A stretch of 64,000 nucleotides of DNA from Vibrio viridaestus (GCF_003856525.1 NZ_RJVQ01000011.1:62001-126000); one strand, 5' to 3'; shown: positions 22,957-32,224, numbered from the stretch's first letter. The notes: generated by a model from the sequence alone, not told the origin. Numbers and translations: made by a program.

Positions 22957-23865
22957 TTAATCATCCTGATTCATTTTTATCGTCAACGAACCATGTGTAT
23001 CAATGCTAGCCCTATACATATCCACTCCGTGATATGCGTCAAGGATAGTACCGCGTTGATCAATTGCGATCAAACCGATCTGGGAAGCCTTAGATGATGT
23101 TGCCACCCGACAGGAATGGGCCAGATCATCTTCCTTTCGCGCAATTTTCCCTGCAATATCACTGGCGAAAGAAGGACCAATTGATCGCCCGTCAACATCA
23201 AATGCAGATATCGCTGCAATCTCATTTTGCGCAAAAATAGCACTCCCTACCAATGATGAATAACGTAGCTGTCCAGGATAACGGTTTATCTCACCACCAC
23301 TGCTGGTTGCAGCCGCCATATTACCAAATTGATCAAGCGCAATGGCTCCAACTGATCCACCCATGTACGCAGGATCCGCATCGGGGTTGGACTTTTTCAT
23401 CATGAGATTGTCGTAACTTTCGTCAGTAAAAAAGTAATCTTGCTCAGTAAAATCAATCCCAGAGGAAAAAGCGAATGACTCCGCCCCATCTCGGTTTAAG
23501 ATCGCATTGGGGTAGGCTTGCAACGCCATCTGAGCAAGCTGGATCGGATGCTTGATATGCCTAACACCGCTTACGGTAGCAAAATGACCATTAGAACCAT
23601 CCACAACAGATGCATCTAACTCAACCATTTCCTGCGCAGTCAGTGCCGCCCCCTTACCCGCATTAAAATGTTCTGCTGCTTCAAGGACACTAATCGCAGC
23701 AACAACAGCCTCAGTCGAACTACCACCTTGCTTAAGTATGCTATATCCAGTCTTAACAGCTTGAGCTAATGTTTTTTCAATCACTGCGATTTCCTTATCA
23801 GAACGATCTCTTCGACTGTCTGCCCCGCCATGAATAGCAATTGAGATATTGTTCAGGTTCGCCAT
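22957..23865 (-). CDS. Divergent isoaspartyl peptidase/L-asparaginase-like protein with altered active site
   Basis: 302 residues of the plant-type asparaginase (Ntn-hydrolase) fold. The N-terminal half is clear: ISIAIHGGADSRRD, GGSSTEAVVAAISVLE, FNAGKGAALT and ELDASVVDG. At the autocleavage site, where family members have a Thr starting the beta subunit (TVGAVALD), this protein has Ser171 (GGSVGAIALD). The following Thr-rich motif is ATSSGG rather than ATSTGG. The substrate-binding GRVGDSP stretch is replaced by GQLRYSSLVG, and the usual TGxGE motif is not visible. It could be a Ser-nucleophile variant, a related amidase or a non-catalytic relative, so no asparaginase activity is claimed. 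It lies after the slyD terminator, on its own. Confidence 0.75.
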   Translation of the reverse strand: MANLNNISIAIHGGADSRRDRSDKEIAVIEKTLAQAVKTGYSILKQGGSSTEAVVAAISVLEAAEHFNAGKGAALTAQEMVELDASVVDGSNGHFATVSGVRHIKHPIQLAQMALQAYPNAILNRDGAESFAFSSGIDFTEQDYFFTDESYDNLMMKKSNPDADPAYMGGSVGAIALDQFGNMAAATSSGGEINRYPGQLRYSSLVGSAIFAQNEIAAISAFDVDGRSIGPSFASDIAGKIARKEDDLAHSCRVATSSKASQIGLIAIDQRGTILDAYHGVDMYRASIDTHGSLTIKMNQDD

Positions 23866-23886
23866 ATTGCCCCACGTTTATATAAA

Positions 23887-23916
23887 AACACCCGCTTGAA
23901 TTCACAAGCAGGTGTT
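23887..23916 (-). terminator. Terminator of slyD
   Basis: A 12-position stem (23887-23898 with 23905-23916), closed by one G-U pair in the minus transcript, with a 6-base loop. It is followed on the minus strand by GTTTTTATA. Confidence 0.8.
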
Positions 23917-23948
23917 GATTGTTTATTCACAAAAATGAATAGCTATGC

Positions 23949-24512
23949 TTAGTGACAATGACCGCCGCCACAACAGCCTTCACCACCGTGTTCATGATCG
24001 TGATCGTGACCGCCGCAGCAGCCTTCTTCATCATGATCATGGTCATGTGCACCATGGATGTGACCATGTGCTTTCTCATCATCAGTTGCTTCACGAAGCG
24101 CAACAACTTCAACATCAAACGTTAGTGTTTGACCTGCCAGCATGTGGTTACCATCAACAACGACTTCTTCACCATCAACTTCAGTGATTTCTACTGGGAT
24201 TTGTCCTTGGTCTGTATCTGCAATAAAACGCATGCCAACTTCTAGCTGATCAACACCCTGGAATACGTTTGCAGGTACGCGTTGAACAAGTGCTTCGTTG
24301 TGCTCACCGTACGCATCTTCCGGAGCAATAACAGCAGTAAATTTATCACCTACAGCTTTACCTTCCAGCTCAGACTCAAGGCCAGTGATTAGGTTATTGT
24401 GACCATGTAGGTAGTCTAACGGCGCATCAACTGTTGACTGGTCAACAACAACTCCATCATCCAGTTTTAGTTGATAGGCTAGACTAACAACAACGTTCTT
24501 TTCAATTTTCAT
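23949..24512 (-). CDS. slyD: SlyD, FKBP-type prolyl isomerase and metallochaperone
   Basis: 187 residues (E. coli 196). The FKBP domain opens MKIEKNVVVSLAYQLKLDDG and is interrupted by the chaperone insert-in-flap domain (about 70-130). The C-terminal 38 residues are rich in His, Cys, Asp and Gly (HDHDHDEEGCCGGHDHDHEH and more) and bind nickel and other metals. In E. coli it delivers nickel to hydrogenase and is host factor for phi X174 lysis. It is the last gene of the kefG-kefB-yheV-slyD array, with 93 bases before it. Confidence 0.95.
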   Translation of the reverse strand: MKIEKNVVVSLAYQLKLDDGVVVDQSTVDAPLDYLHGHNNLITGLESELEGKAVGDKFTAVIAPEDAYGEHNEALVQRVPANVFQGVDQLEVGMRFIADTDQGQIPVEITEVDGEEVVVDGNHMLAGQTLTFDVEVVALREATDDEKAHGHIHGAHDHDHDEEGCCGGHDHDHEHGGEGCCGGGHCH

Positions 24513-24605
24513 ACGAGCTCCAAGGCGTTGGGTACGTTTAAAAGTAGCTCACATCTGCGAGCAAAAAATAAAGCGGTATTATGAAGAACTGTAGCAGAAA
24601 CTCAA

Positions 24606-24806
24606 TTACTCTGGCTTAAAAAAACCGATCATCTCTTCTGACTGACGCTCAGAAATCTCTAAAGACTTAGGAACACGCTGTTCATGATAATCGCATTCTA
24701 CACATTCTACATATTCGATATTATTTATCGACCACCAACGTAGAGAATCAGCACTTTCACATTGAGGACATTTTGCTCCGGCAATAAATCGTTTTTTAGT
24801 CTTCAC
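24606..24806 (-). CDS. yheV: YheV-like zinc-ribbon protein
   Basis: 66 residues from a GTG at 24806 (MKTKKRFIAGAKCPQCESAD), matching the E. coli YheV length. An ATG at 24842 would add twelve residues that lie inside kefB. The two Cys pairs, CPQC and CVEC, form a putative zinc ribbon, and the end EEMIGFFKPE is family-like. The start overlaps the last 11 bases of kefB. Function is unknown; the gene order kefB-yheV-slyD is conserved with E. coli. Confidence 0.88.
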   Translation of the reverse strand: MKTKKRFIAGAKCPQCESADSLRWWSINNIEYVECVECDYHEQRVPKSLEISERQSEEMIGFFKPE

Positions 24807-26622
24807 CTGTTTTTTTATCCTCTGTTCTGTCCCAAAAGTCATTCGATTGCTTGTCTTTATCCATCTCTCTGGCAAATATTTCTTCCAACTCTTTCCTTAC
24901 TTCTCTGGCGCGAAGAGACAACTGCTTACCTTCGTTATGCATCGGTAGCAGTTCTTTTAGCATAGCGTTATCAAGCCGACGAAAGTGTGACTCGGCTCTT
25001 TTCGCCTCATATGGATGCATTCCTAACTCAATCAACGTTTGCCTGCCTAAATCGAGCGCACCAAGAAACGTTTCTCTTGAGTACTTATCGACGCCTTCGT
25101 TGAGAAGCTGATACGCTTCTACTCGGCTTCTAGCCCGCGCTAGAACTTTAAGTCTAGGAAAGTGTTCCTTACAAAGCTTCACTATTTTCATCACTTCATC
25201 GGGGGAATCCGTACAGACAATGATCGCCTCAGCATCTTCTGCACCAGCGACACGCAACAGTTCTAAGTTTGCAGCATCACCGTAAAACACGTTATACCCA
25301 TATTTTCGCAGAATTTTAATTTGACTTGCATCGCTTTCAAGGACGGTGACTTTAATCTTATTTGCGTACATTAAACGTCCCACGATCTGACCGAAACGCC
25401 CGAAACCCGCAATAATTACCCGAGGCTCACGGTTTTCAACATCTATAGGTAGATCATCCACCATCGCATTGAGGCCCAATGCGTACCATTTCCGCTGCAA
25501 TGACAGGATAAGTGGTGTTGTCATCATCGACAAACTTACCACCACAAGAAGAAAAGACGAAGATTGATGTTCAATCAATCCGTGCCCTTCTGCAGCTGTA
25601 AACAATACAAATGCAAACTCGCCACCCTGGCTCAATATCGCAGCCATCGTACTGCGTGCTTTTGTCCGAATCCCAAAAAACAGCGCGAGCAAATAAAGAA
25701 CCAGACCTTTAATGCAAACCAAAGCGATCACGGCCAATAAAACCTGTATTGGCTGTTTAAGAAGCAGCCCCAAATCCACCGACATGCCGACTGCAATAAA
25801 GAACAGACCAAGTAACAAGCCTTTAAATGGCTCAATGGACACTTCTAACTCGTGGCGAAACTCACTTTCAGCCAGAAGCACACCAGCGAGAAATGTACCA
25901 AGAGCCATTGATAAGCCGAGAGATTGCATCAGCAGAGCAATCCCAATCACTAACAATAACGCCGATACGGTAAACAATTCCCGAACCTTACTCATTACGA
26001 TATAACGAAAGAGTGGATTCAGAAGATAACGCCCACCAAGTAAGATGCCTGCAATACCACATAACATCCAGATAGCATCAACCCAGCTACCACCAGATTT
26101 ACCCGCTAGCATAGGTAAAATAGCCAACATAGGAATCACAGCGATATCTTGGAAAAGCAAAACAGCAAAACCTGAATTTCCTGTTTCACTGCGTTCTAAT
26201 TCTTGCTCCTCTATCACCCTCAATGCTATCGCAGTTGACGATAATGCCAGCCCCATCCCGACAACTAAGCTGCTCTGCCAAGACATGCCCAAAAGATAAA
26301 TGATTACCGATAACAATGCTGATGTCACCACAACCTGAGCACCGCCCAATCCAATAATAGGGCCTTTCATTTTCCAGAGTTTTTTAATATTCAACTCCAG
26401 TCCAATTAAGAACAAAAGCATGACGACACCAAACTCAGCAAAATGCAGTATAGCGTCAACATCGCTAATTAAACCCAATCCCCATGGACCTATAACGATT
26501 CCAGCTAATAAGTAACCTAAAACTGAACCTAGCCCCATACGCTGAGCAATCGGTACAGCAACAGCGGCTGCAGTCAAAAAGATAGCGCCACTTTGCAAAA
26601 AATCAGTGGTTAATCCGGCCAT
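24796..26622 (-). CDS. kefB: Glutathione-regulated potassium-efflux system protein KefB
   Basis: 608 residues from ATG 26622 (MAGLTTDFLQSGAIF), chosen because GGGAGA precedes it and because the kefG stop overlaps it (TAATG). Residues about 1-380 form a CPA2 cation/proton antiporter membrane domain (12 or so segments, e.g. YLLAGIVIGPWGLGLISDVD). A cytoplasmic TrkA-N/RCK domain follows (PRVIIAGFGRFGQIVGRLMY), then a regulatory tail. In E. coli KefB is held shut by glutathione and opened by its adducts, acidifying the cell to protect against electrophiles. KefG is its ancillary partner. Confidence 0.94.
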   Translation of the reverse strand: MAGLTTDFLQSGAIFLTAAAVAVPIAQRMGLGSVLGYLLAGIVIGPWGLGLISDVDAILHFAEFGVVMLLFLIGLELNIKKLWKMKGPIIGLGGAQVVVTSALLSVIIYLLGMSWQSSLVVGMGLALSSTAIALRVIEEQELERSETGNSGFAVLLFQDIAVIPMLAILPMLAGKSGGSWVDAIWMLCGIAGILLGGRYLLNPLFRYIVMSKVRELFTVSALLLVIGIALLMQSLGLSMALGTFLAGVLLAESEFRHELEVSIEPFKGLLLGLFFIAVGMSVDLGLLLKQPIQVLLAVIALVCIKGLVLYLLALFFGIRTKARSTMAAILSQGGEFAFVLFTAAEGHGLIEHQSSSFLLVVVSLSMMTTPLILSLQRKWYALGLNAMVDDLPIDVENREPRVIIAGFGRFGQIVGRLMYANKIKVTVLESDASQIKILRKYGYNVFYGDAANLELLRVAGAEDAEAIIVCTDSPDEVMKIVKLCKEHFPRLKVLARARSRVEAYQLLNEGVDKYSRETFLGALDLGRQTLIELGMHPYEAKRAESHFRRLDNAMLKELLPMHNEGKQLSLRAREVRKELEEIFAREMDKDKQSNDFWDRTEDKKTGED

Positions 26623-27194
26623 TAGCTTTCTCCCTGCTCTGCGTAGGGATGACACAGCCATTTGTGATAAATTTGAGCATGCTGAAGGCGTTCTGTATCA
26701 CTAACGTTTCTCGCCCAATACAACACCAAAGGCTCAACCCAATTCATACAACACAATGCCGCTGTTAATTCAAAGGGCTGTAAGATTTCGCGTAATGGAT
26801 ATTTGTTATAACCACCAATACCAAATGCTTCCTCTTTCCCCCCAGCAGTGATGACGCTGCGCCAAATTTTACCTTGCAGAACGGTTTGGGAACCAAATGC
26901 AAACCCTTTACTCAGGACACGATCAAGCCATTCTTTTAGTAGCGCAGGACATGAATACATATAGAGAGGATGTTGGAAAACGATGATATCGTGCGCCATC
27001 AGTAACTTTTGTTCGGCCGCAACATCAATAAAAAAATCGGGGTATGTGCCATAAAGATCATGCACGAGAACATGATCAAGTGATTGAACTTGCTTAATTA
27101 ACAATTGATTTGCAACCGAATTATGAGGCTCTGGGTGCGCATAGATAACTAAAATTTTGGGTCGGGGATGGATCGGTACCGGGGCTTCCTGCAT
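26622..27194 (-). CDS. kefG: KefG, ancillary flavodoxin-fold subunit of KefB
   Basis: 190 residues (E. coli KefG 183-184) of the NAD(P)H quinone oxidoreductase-like family. The motif KILVIYAHPEPHNSVANQLL binds FMN, followed by HDIIVFQHPLYMYSCPALLKEWLDRV. It activates KefB in E. coli and sits on the same operon with a one-base-type overlap (TAATG). It is divergent from yheS, 129 bases away. Confidence 0.93.
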   Translation of the reverse strand: MQEAPVPIHPRPKILVIYAHPEPHNSVANQLLIKQVQSLDHVLVHDLYGTYPDFFIDVAAEQKLLMAHDIIVFQHPLYMYSCPALLKEWLDRVLSKGFAFGSQTVLQGKIWRSVITAGGKEEAFGIGGYNKYPLREILQPFELTAALCCMNWVEPLVLYWARNVSDTERLQHAQIYHKWLCHPYAEQGES

Positions 27195-27323
27195 CTTTTG
27201 CTGACTCCTTTCGAGGCTTAACCTATGCTACTATGCAATCATAACGTAAATTGGTGAATGATCGACATTTATCCCAAATCCCCCTAATATTCTCTCGACT
27301 CACTTATCAGACAGTAAGATTTT

Positions 27324-29240
27324 ATGATTACCTTTTCAGACATTCAGTTATTACGCGGCGGTAAGCCACTGTTAAACAATGCCTCAGCAACCATACATCC
27401 CGGCGATAAAGTGGGTTTAGTGGGAAAAAACGGCTGTGGTAAATCAACGTTATTTGCCTTAATAAAAGATGAATTAACCGTTGATATGGGCAGTTTTAAC
27501 CGCCCCGCCAACTGGGAAATGGCTTGGGTGGCTCAGGAAACCCCAGCCTTGGAAAGGCAAGCGATAGAATATGTTATTGATGGTGATCGAGAGTATCGCG
27601 AACTAGAGCGCCAGTTACAGAGCGCAGAAGAGAAAGATCAGGGAACCAAAGTTGCAGAGCTGCACGGTAAAATAGAAACGATTGGTGGCTATAGCATCAG
27701 AGCGAGAGCCGCAAGTTTGCTTGATGGTCTGGGATTCACTCAAGAACAAATGGCATGGAACCTGACCTCCTTTTCAGGGGGATGGCGAATGCGCCTCAAC
27801 CTGGCTCAGGCGTTGCTGTGCCGTTCAGATCTACTCTTACTCGATGAGCCAACCAACCACCTCGATTTAGATGCGGTGATGTGGCTGGAGAAATGGTTAC
27901 AGAATTATCCGGGAACGCTTGTTCTCATCTCTCATGACCGTGACTTTCTCGATCCAATAGTAAATCGTATCCTACACATTGAAAATGAGTTACTTAATGA
28001 GTACACAGGTAACTACTCTTCGTTTGAGAATCAACGTGCTGAAAGGTTGATGCTACAACAGGCAATGTATCAGAAACAGAAAAAACAAATGGCTCATATG
28101 CAGAGCTATATTGACCGTTTCCGCTACAAAGCTTCGAAAGCTCGTCAGGCTCAAAGCCGAATCAAAGCTCTGGAAAAAATGGAGAAGGTATTACCAGCTC
28201 AATTTGACAACCCGTTTAACTTTGAATTCCGTGAACCTTCGGCTCTCCCAAACCCTATCATTATGATGGATGAAGTCAGCGCGGGTTATGGAGATACGAC
28301 TATCCTTGAGAAAATTAGACTAAATCTGGTTCCGGGTAGCCGAATTGGTTTATTAGGTCGTAACGGGGCAGGGAAATCAACACTCATCAAACTACTGTCT
28401 GGCGAGCTTAAACCAACTCATGGGTCACTTACCTACTCTCAAGGTGTCAATATTGGTTATTTCGCTCAGCACCAGCTCGAAACACTCCATCCAGAGGAAA
28501 CGCCTTTGCAACATATGATGCAAATCGCTCCAGATCAGACAGAGCAGCAATTGCGTGACTATTTGGGAAGTTTTGGGTTTCAGGGTGATAAGGCACTTGA
28601 GAAAGTAGCCCCTTTTTCTGGTGGAGAAAAAGCACGACTGGTTCTTGCTCTCATCGTATGGCAAAAACCAAATCTTTTGTTGCTCGACGAACCAACCAAC
28701 CATTTAGACCTCGACATGCGCCAGGCTCTCACAATGGCTCTGCAAACATTTGAAGGGGCAATGGTCATCGTCAGTCACGATCGCTACTTGTTACGTGCGA
28801 CGACAGATGATCTCTATCTGGTACATAATCAGAAAGCGGATACATTCGACGGTGATCTGGAAGACTACTACAAATGGCTCACGGATCAGCAAAAAATCGA
28901 ACGACGTGAAGCACAACCAGAAGCAAAATCATCCACGAATAGTGCTGCTGCGAAAAAGGAACAGAAGCGGAAAGAAGCTGAGTTTCGTAAGCAGACAGCG
29001 CCACTGCGTAAAGATATTGAAAAGCTTGAACAACAAATGGACAAATTAAACGCAGTATTACGTGATGCTGAACAAGAATTGTCAGATAGCTGTCTTTATG
29101 AAGCAGAAAATAAGACTAAACTTACTCAGGTATTATCAACTCAGGCTCAAGCTAAATCTGAGTTAGAAGACATCGAGGGCACTTGGATGGAAAAACAAGA
29201 GACTCTCGAAGAGATGGAGCAGGAGTTTAACAGCCTATGA
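27324..29240 (+). CDS. yheS: ABC-F family ATPase YheS
   Basis: 638 residues (E. coli 637) and no membrane segment. Two ABC domains: Walker A GKNGCGKST and GRNGAGKST, signatures SGGWRM and SGGEKAR, and two DEPTNHLD Walker B motifs. Between them is the basic, helical ABC-F linker (YKASKARQAQSRIKALEKME), and the C-terminal tail is a coiled coil. ABC-F proteins act on the ribosome to relieve stalls; YheS has been linked to stalling peptides in E. coli. It overlaps the next gene by 4 bases. Confidence 0.95.
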   Translation: MITFSDIQLLRGGKPLLNNASATIHPGDKVGLVGKNGCGKSTLFALIKDELTVDMGSFNRPANWEMAWVAQETPALERQAIEYVIDGDREYRELERQLQSAEEKDQGTKVAELHGKIETIGGYSIRARAASLLDGLGFTQEQMAWNLTSFSGGWRMRLNLAQALLCRSDLLLLDEPTNHLDLDAVMWLEKWLQNYPGTLVLISHDRDFLDPIVNRILHIENELLNEYTGNYSSFENQRAERLMLQQAMYQKQKKQMAHMQSYIDRFRYKASKARQAQSRIKALEKMEKVLPAQFDNPFNFEFREPSALPNPIIMMDEVSAGYGDTTILEKIRLNLVPGSRIGLLGRNGAGKSTLIKLLSGELKPTHGSLTYSQGVNIGYFAQHQLETLHPEETPLQHMMQIAPDQTEQQLRDYLGSFGFQGDKALEKVAPFSGGEKARLVLALIVWQKPNLLLLDEPTNHLDLDMRQALTMALQTFEGAMVIVSHDRYLLRATTDDLYLVHNQKADTFDGDLEDYYKWLTDQQKIERREAQPEAKSSTNSAAAKKEQKRKEAEFRKQTAPLRKDIEKLEQQMDKLNAVLRDAEQELSDSCLYEAENKTKLTQVLSTQAQAKSELEDIEGTWMEKQETLEEMEQEFNSL

Positions 29241-29725
29241 GTGAACGGCACGTAACTTTATCACTAACACTAGAAAATTTGTGGCAGTTCAGCCTGCAAT
29301 ACTACAGTGTTCGGGCAGTAAAAGAAGCGTGCCTTTCTCTTCAAAACCGCTTTAATGGCAACGTAAATCTAATCTTGCTATTGAAGTACCTCGATACGCA
29401 TAATGTCGCTATAGGCGATAATGACTGGCACTTATTGCTCGAATGTCTACATCGTTCTGATGTTCTGTTACATGATTTTCGCCAACTGCGCCGTCAGCTA
29501 AAAACGCATGTACCAGATACGATATACCGTCAATCTTTGGAATTTGAGTTAGAGCTGGAAAAACAACAGCAAGCCGATTTAGTCGAATGTGCAAACCATC
29601 TGACTTATCGATTACGCAATGAAGACAAAGGGTTACTTACGACTAGATACTGCATGCAGCTGACGGCTGATAACTTAGCTGATATATTTGCAAAACCGGT
29701 CCAAAATAATCAACAAAAACAATGA
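29237..29725 (+). CDS. TIGR02444/DUF2390 family protein of unknown function
   Basis: 162 residues, soluble, mostly helical, rich in Leu and Gln. The opening LENLWQFSLQYYSVRAVKEACLSLQ and LLLKYLDTHN look like the TIGR02444 family found beside yheS and yheT in Vibrio, Pseudomonas and relatives. It overlaps yheS (ATGA) and yheT (ATGA) by 4 bases each, which indicates translational coupling and a shared role. No catalytic motif is visible. Function is unknown. Confidence 0.8.
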   Translation: MSERHVTLSLTLENLWQFSLQYYSVRAVKEACLSLQNRFNGNVNLILLLKYLDTHNVAIGDNDWHLLLECLHRSDVLLHDFRQLRRQLKTHVPDTIYRQSLEFELELEKQQQADLVECANHLTYRLRNEDKGLLTTRYCMQLTADNLADIFAKPVQNNQQKQ

Positions 29726-30729
29726 GCCAATCATTACCCTTTATACCAGCCTTTCATCCGGCTCCGTATCTCTCAAATACTCACCTGCAAACCATCGTTC
29801 CCAGGTTACTTAGACGTCAGCCATTATTCTCTCCGTTTTGGGAAACACTGACTCTACCTGATGACGATTTTGTTGATTTGGCCTGGAGTGAACCGCCAAC
29901 GGGTAAATATGCCTCGGATAAGCCTATTTTTGTCCTTTTCCACGGCCTAGAAGGGAGCTTTTATAGTCCTTATGCCAATGGTTTAATGCATGCATTCTCT
30001 CAACTAGGCTGGCTATCGACTATGATGCATTTTCGCGGTTGTAGTGGCCGCTCAAATAATTACGCTCACGCCTATCATTCCGGACAGACATCAGATCCGC
30101 GGGTATTTTTGGAATATATTCACAAGCGCTTTCCAAACAATCCTAAAGTCGCTGTTGGTATTTCGCTGGGCGGAAATATGCTGGCCAATTATCTTTATGA
30201 ATATGCCGGGCATACGCTCTTAAACAGCGCTGCAATTGTCTCTGCTCCATTTGCTCTTTCCTCGTGTTCGAACCGAGTAAATAAAGGGATCTCAAAAATA
30301 TATCAAACGTATCTTCTGAGCTCACTTAAAAAGAATGCACTGAATAAATCAGATCTAATATCGGCAGTTCTCCCCATTACTCGGGAACAAATCACTCAAG
30401 TAAAAACGCTCCGCCAGTTCGATGATCTTCTCACCGCACCTCTTCACCAATTTAAAGACGCAGAAGACTACTATTCGCAATGTTCTGCAAGACCTCGTAT
30501 CAAAAATATCGATATTCCCACTCTGATTATCCACGCGAATGATGACCCATTTATGGACCACGATGTGATCCTCAAAGAATCATTGCCCAATCCTATCTCT
30601 TATTATCTGACAGAGCATGGCGGTCACGTAGGCTTCATCGAAAAGTATCAAGGAAGGCTCAACTTTTGGCTTGAGCGTAGCTTACCGCTATACTTTGATA
30701 ATATACTCAGAGACCATACGGTTTCATGA
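29722..30729 (+). CDS. yheT: Alpha/beta hydrolase YheT
   Basis: 335 residues (E. coli 340). It belongs to the YheT/ABHD1-like hydrolase family. The nucleophile elbow is GISLGGNML, the acid is probably in ANDDPFMDH, and the His in EHGGHVGFIE, so a full Ser-Asp-His triad is visible. The opening AFHPAPYLSNTHLQTIVPRLL is the family signature. The substrate is unknown, likely an ester. Fourth-base overlap with the TIGR02444 gene. Confidence 0.92.
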   Translation: MSQSLPFIPAFHPAPYLSNTHLQTIVPRLLRRQPLFSPFWETLTLPDDDFVDLAWSEPPTGKYASDKPIFVLFHGLEGSFYSPYANGLMHAFSQLGWLSTMMHFRGCSGRSNNYAHAYHSGQTSDPRVFLEYIHKRFPNNPKVAVGISLGGNMLANYLYEYAGHTLLNSAAIVSAPFALSSCSNRVNKGISKIYQTYLLSSLKKNALNKSDLISAVLPITREQITQVKTLRQFDDLLTAPLHQFKDAEDYYSQCSARPRIKNIDIPTLIIHANDDPFMDHDVILKESLPNPISYYLTEHGGHVGFIEKYQGRLNFWLERSLPLYFDNILRDHTVS

Positions 30730-30758
30730 GTCCATTTTAGTTAGGAAGATGTTGTTTT

Positions 30759-30965
30759 ATGAACATTCCTTGGGAACAAATTGATCCGGAAACACTGGAC
30801 AATTTAGTAAGAGAATTTGTTCTTCGTGAAGGAACAGATTACGGTGAAAGCGAAATATCTTTAGAGGACAAAGTTGCTCAGGTAAAACAGCAACTTAAGT
30901 CAGGTAAAGCCGTGATTGTATATTCAGAGCTACACGAGTCTATCGATATTCAACAATGCAGATGA
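30759..30965 (+). CDS. yheU: YheU family protein
   Basis: 68 residues (E. coli YheU 72) of the UPF0270 family: [28 protein letters not shown], and the end [13 protein letters not shown]. It is a small acidic protein of unknown function. It follows yheT by 29 bases and the order yheT-yheU-prkB is as in E. coli. Its ATG follows TTAGGAAGATGTTGTTTT, so the ribosome site is moderately spaced. Confidence 0.9.
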   Translation: MNIPWEQIDPETLDNLVREFVLREGTDYGESEISLEDKVAQVKQQLKSGKAVIVYSELHESIDIQQCR

Positions 30966-31071
30966 TAACGACGAACTTAACTTAAAATGAGAGTCGAAAC
31001 AATGACTCACATATAATTCGTGTTATAGTAGCGTCCAATTGGTAGTTTCTTCGTTCAGACAAAGGAATGTC

Positions 31072-31941
31072 ATGTCAGCAAAACACCCTATCATCGCGGT
31101 TACTGGTTCATCGGGAGCAGGCACAACCACAACTTCCGAAGCGTTTCGCAAAATGTTCAATATGATGCGAATCAAACCAGCATGGGTTGAAGGCGACAGC
31201 TTCCATCGATTTACCCGCCCAGAAATGGACGTAGAAATTCGAAAAGCTCGTGAACAAGGACGCCACATCAGTTACTTTGGTCCTCAGGCCAATGACTTCA
31301 CTTCATTAGCTGAATTTTTTAGAGAGTACGGCCGCTCAGGAACAGGCAAAGTTCGCCGCTATCTACATAGTTTTGATGAAGCAGTACCCTACAATCAGAT
31401 GCCTGGAACGTTTACTCCCTGGCAAGATTTGCCAGAAGAAACGCAAGTACTCTTTTATGAAGGTTTACATGGTGCGGTAGTTGATGGTGATGTCAATGTG
31501 GCCCAGCATGTTGACTTTATAATCGGCATGGTCCCGATTGTTAACCTTGAATGGATTCAAAAATACGTGCGCGATACCCGGGATAGAGGGCATTCCAGAG
31601 AAGCGGTCATGGATTCCATTGTCCGTTCAATGGACGACTATCTAAACTACATTACACCGCAGTTTTCACGAACTCATATCAACTTTCAACGCGTACCGAC
31701 AGTCGATACCTCAAACCCACTGAATGCGAAAGGTATTCCTAGTCTTGATGAGAGCTTCGTTGTGATTCGTTTTCGTGGAATCAAAAACGTCGACTTTCCC
31801 TACTTACTCGCCATGATAGACGGATCGTTTATGTCGCGACACAATACCATTGTTGTGCCTGGCGGTAAGATGAGCTTCGCGATGGAGCTAATCGTTCGAC
31901 CTCTTCTGCAACAACTTATTGAAACAGGAAAAATCAGTTAG
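31072..31941 (+). CDS. prkB: Phosphoribulokinase-like PrkB
   Basis: 289 residues from ATG 31072 (AAAGGAATGTC before it); E. coli PrkB has the same length. P-loop kinase of the phosphoribulokinase/uridine kinase group: ITVTGSSGAGTTTTSEAF-like start, EGDSFHRFTRPEMD, and FYEGLHGAVVDGDVN. There is no RuBisCO gene nearby and none is expected, so its physiological substrate here is unclear. The 106 bases upstream hold a TATAAT (31012-31017) with no good -35. Confidence 0.9.
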   Translation: MSAKHPIIAVTGSSGAGTTTTSEAFRKMFNMMRIKPAWVEGDSFHRFTRPEMDVEIRKAREQGRHISYFGPQANDFTSLAEFFREYGRSGTGKVRRYLHSFDEAVPYNQMPGTFTPWQDLPEETQVLFYEGLHGAVVDGDVNVAQHVDFIIGMVPIVNLEWIQKYVRDTRDRGHSREAVMDSIVRSMDDYLNYITPQFSRTHINFQRVPTVDTSNPLNAKGIPSLDESFVVIRFRGIKNVDFPYLLAMIDGSFMSRHNTIVVPGGKMSFAMELIVRPLLQQLIETGKIS

Positions 31942-32224
31942 TCATTGATTTGACAAAGTTGATAACACCGACAAATATTTTAATTAGTACGCCATCCTGA
32001 TAACTTAGTTTCTATAGCGTGACGATGTGCACACTTTTGCTTAAAAAATTGCCGATGTCACACGATTAAAGTCAAGAAATCCAAGTCAAAAAAGGATACT
32101 ATCTTATAGCGAAACAGAACTTAGCTTGCAGGCTCCGTTGTTAGCTTTTATGCTAAGTGTTCAATATTTGGCTCGCTACAACACGGAAAGCAGCAAGCAT
32201 ACCCTGCAGAGGAAGAGAGATATT
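31942..32224 (+). promoter_or_regulatory. crp upstream region with a candidate CRP site
   Basis: A 283-base gap before crp. CGTGA-CGATGT-GCACA (32018-32033) matches the CRP consensus TGTGA-N6-TCACA at 8 of 10 positions, so autoregulation is plausible. No convincing -35/-10 pair could be fixed, and no terminator for prkB was seen here. Confidence 0.4.
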
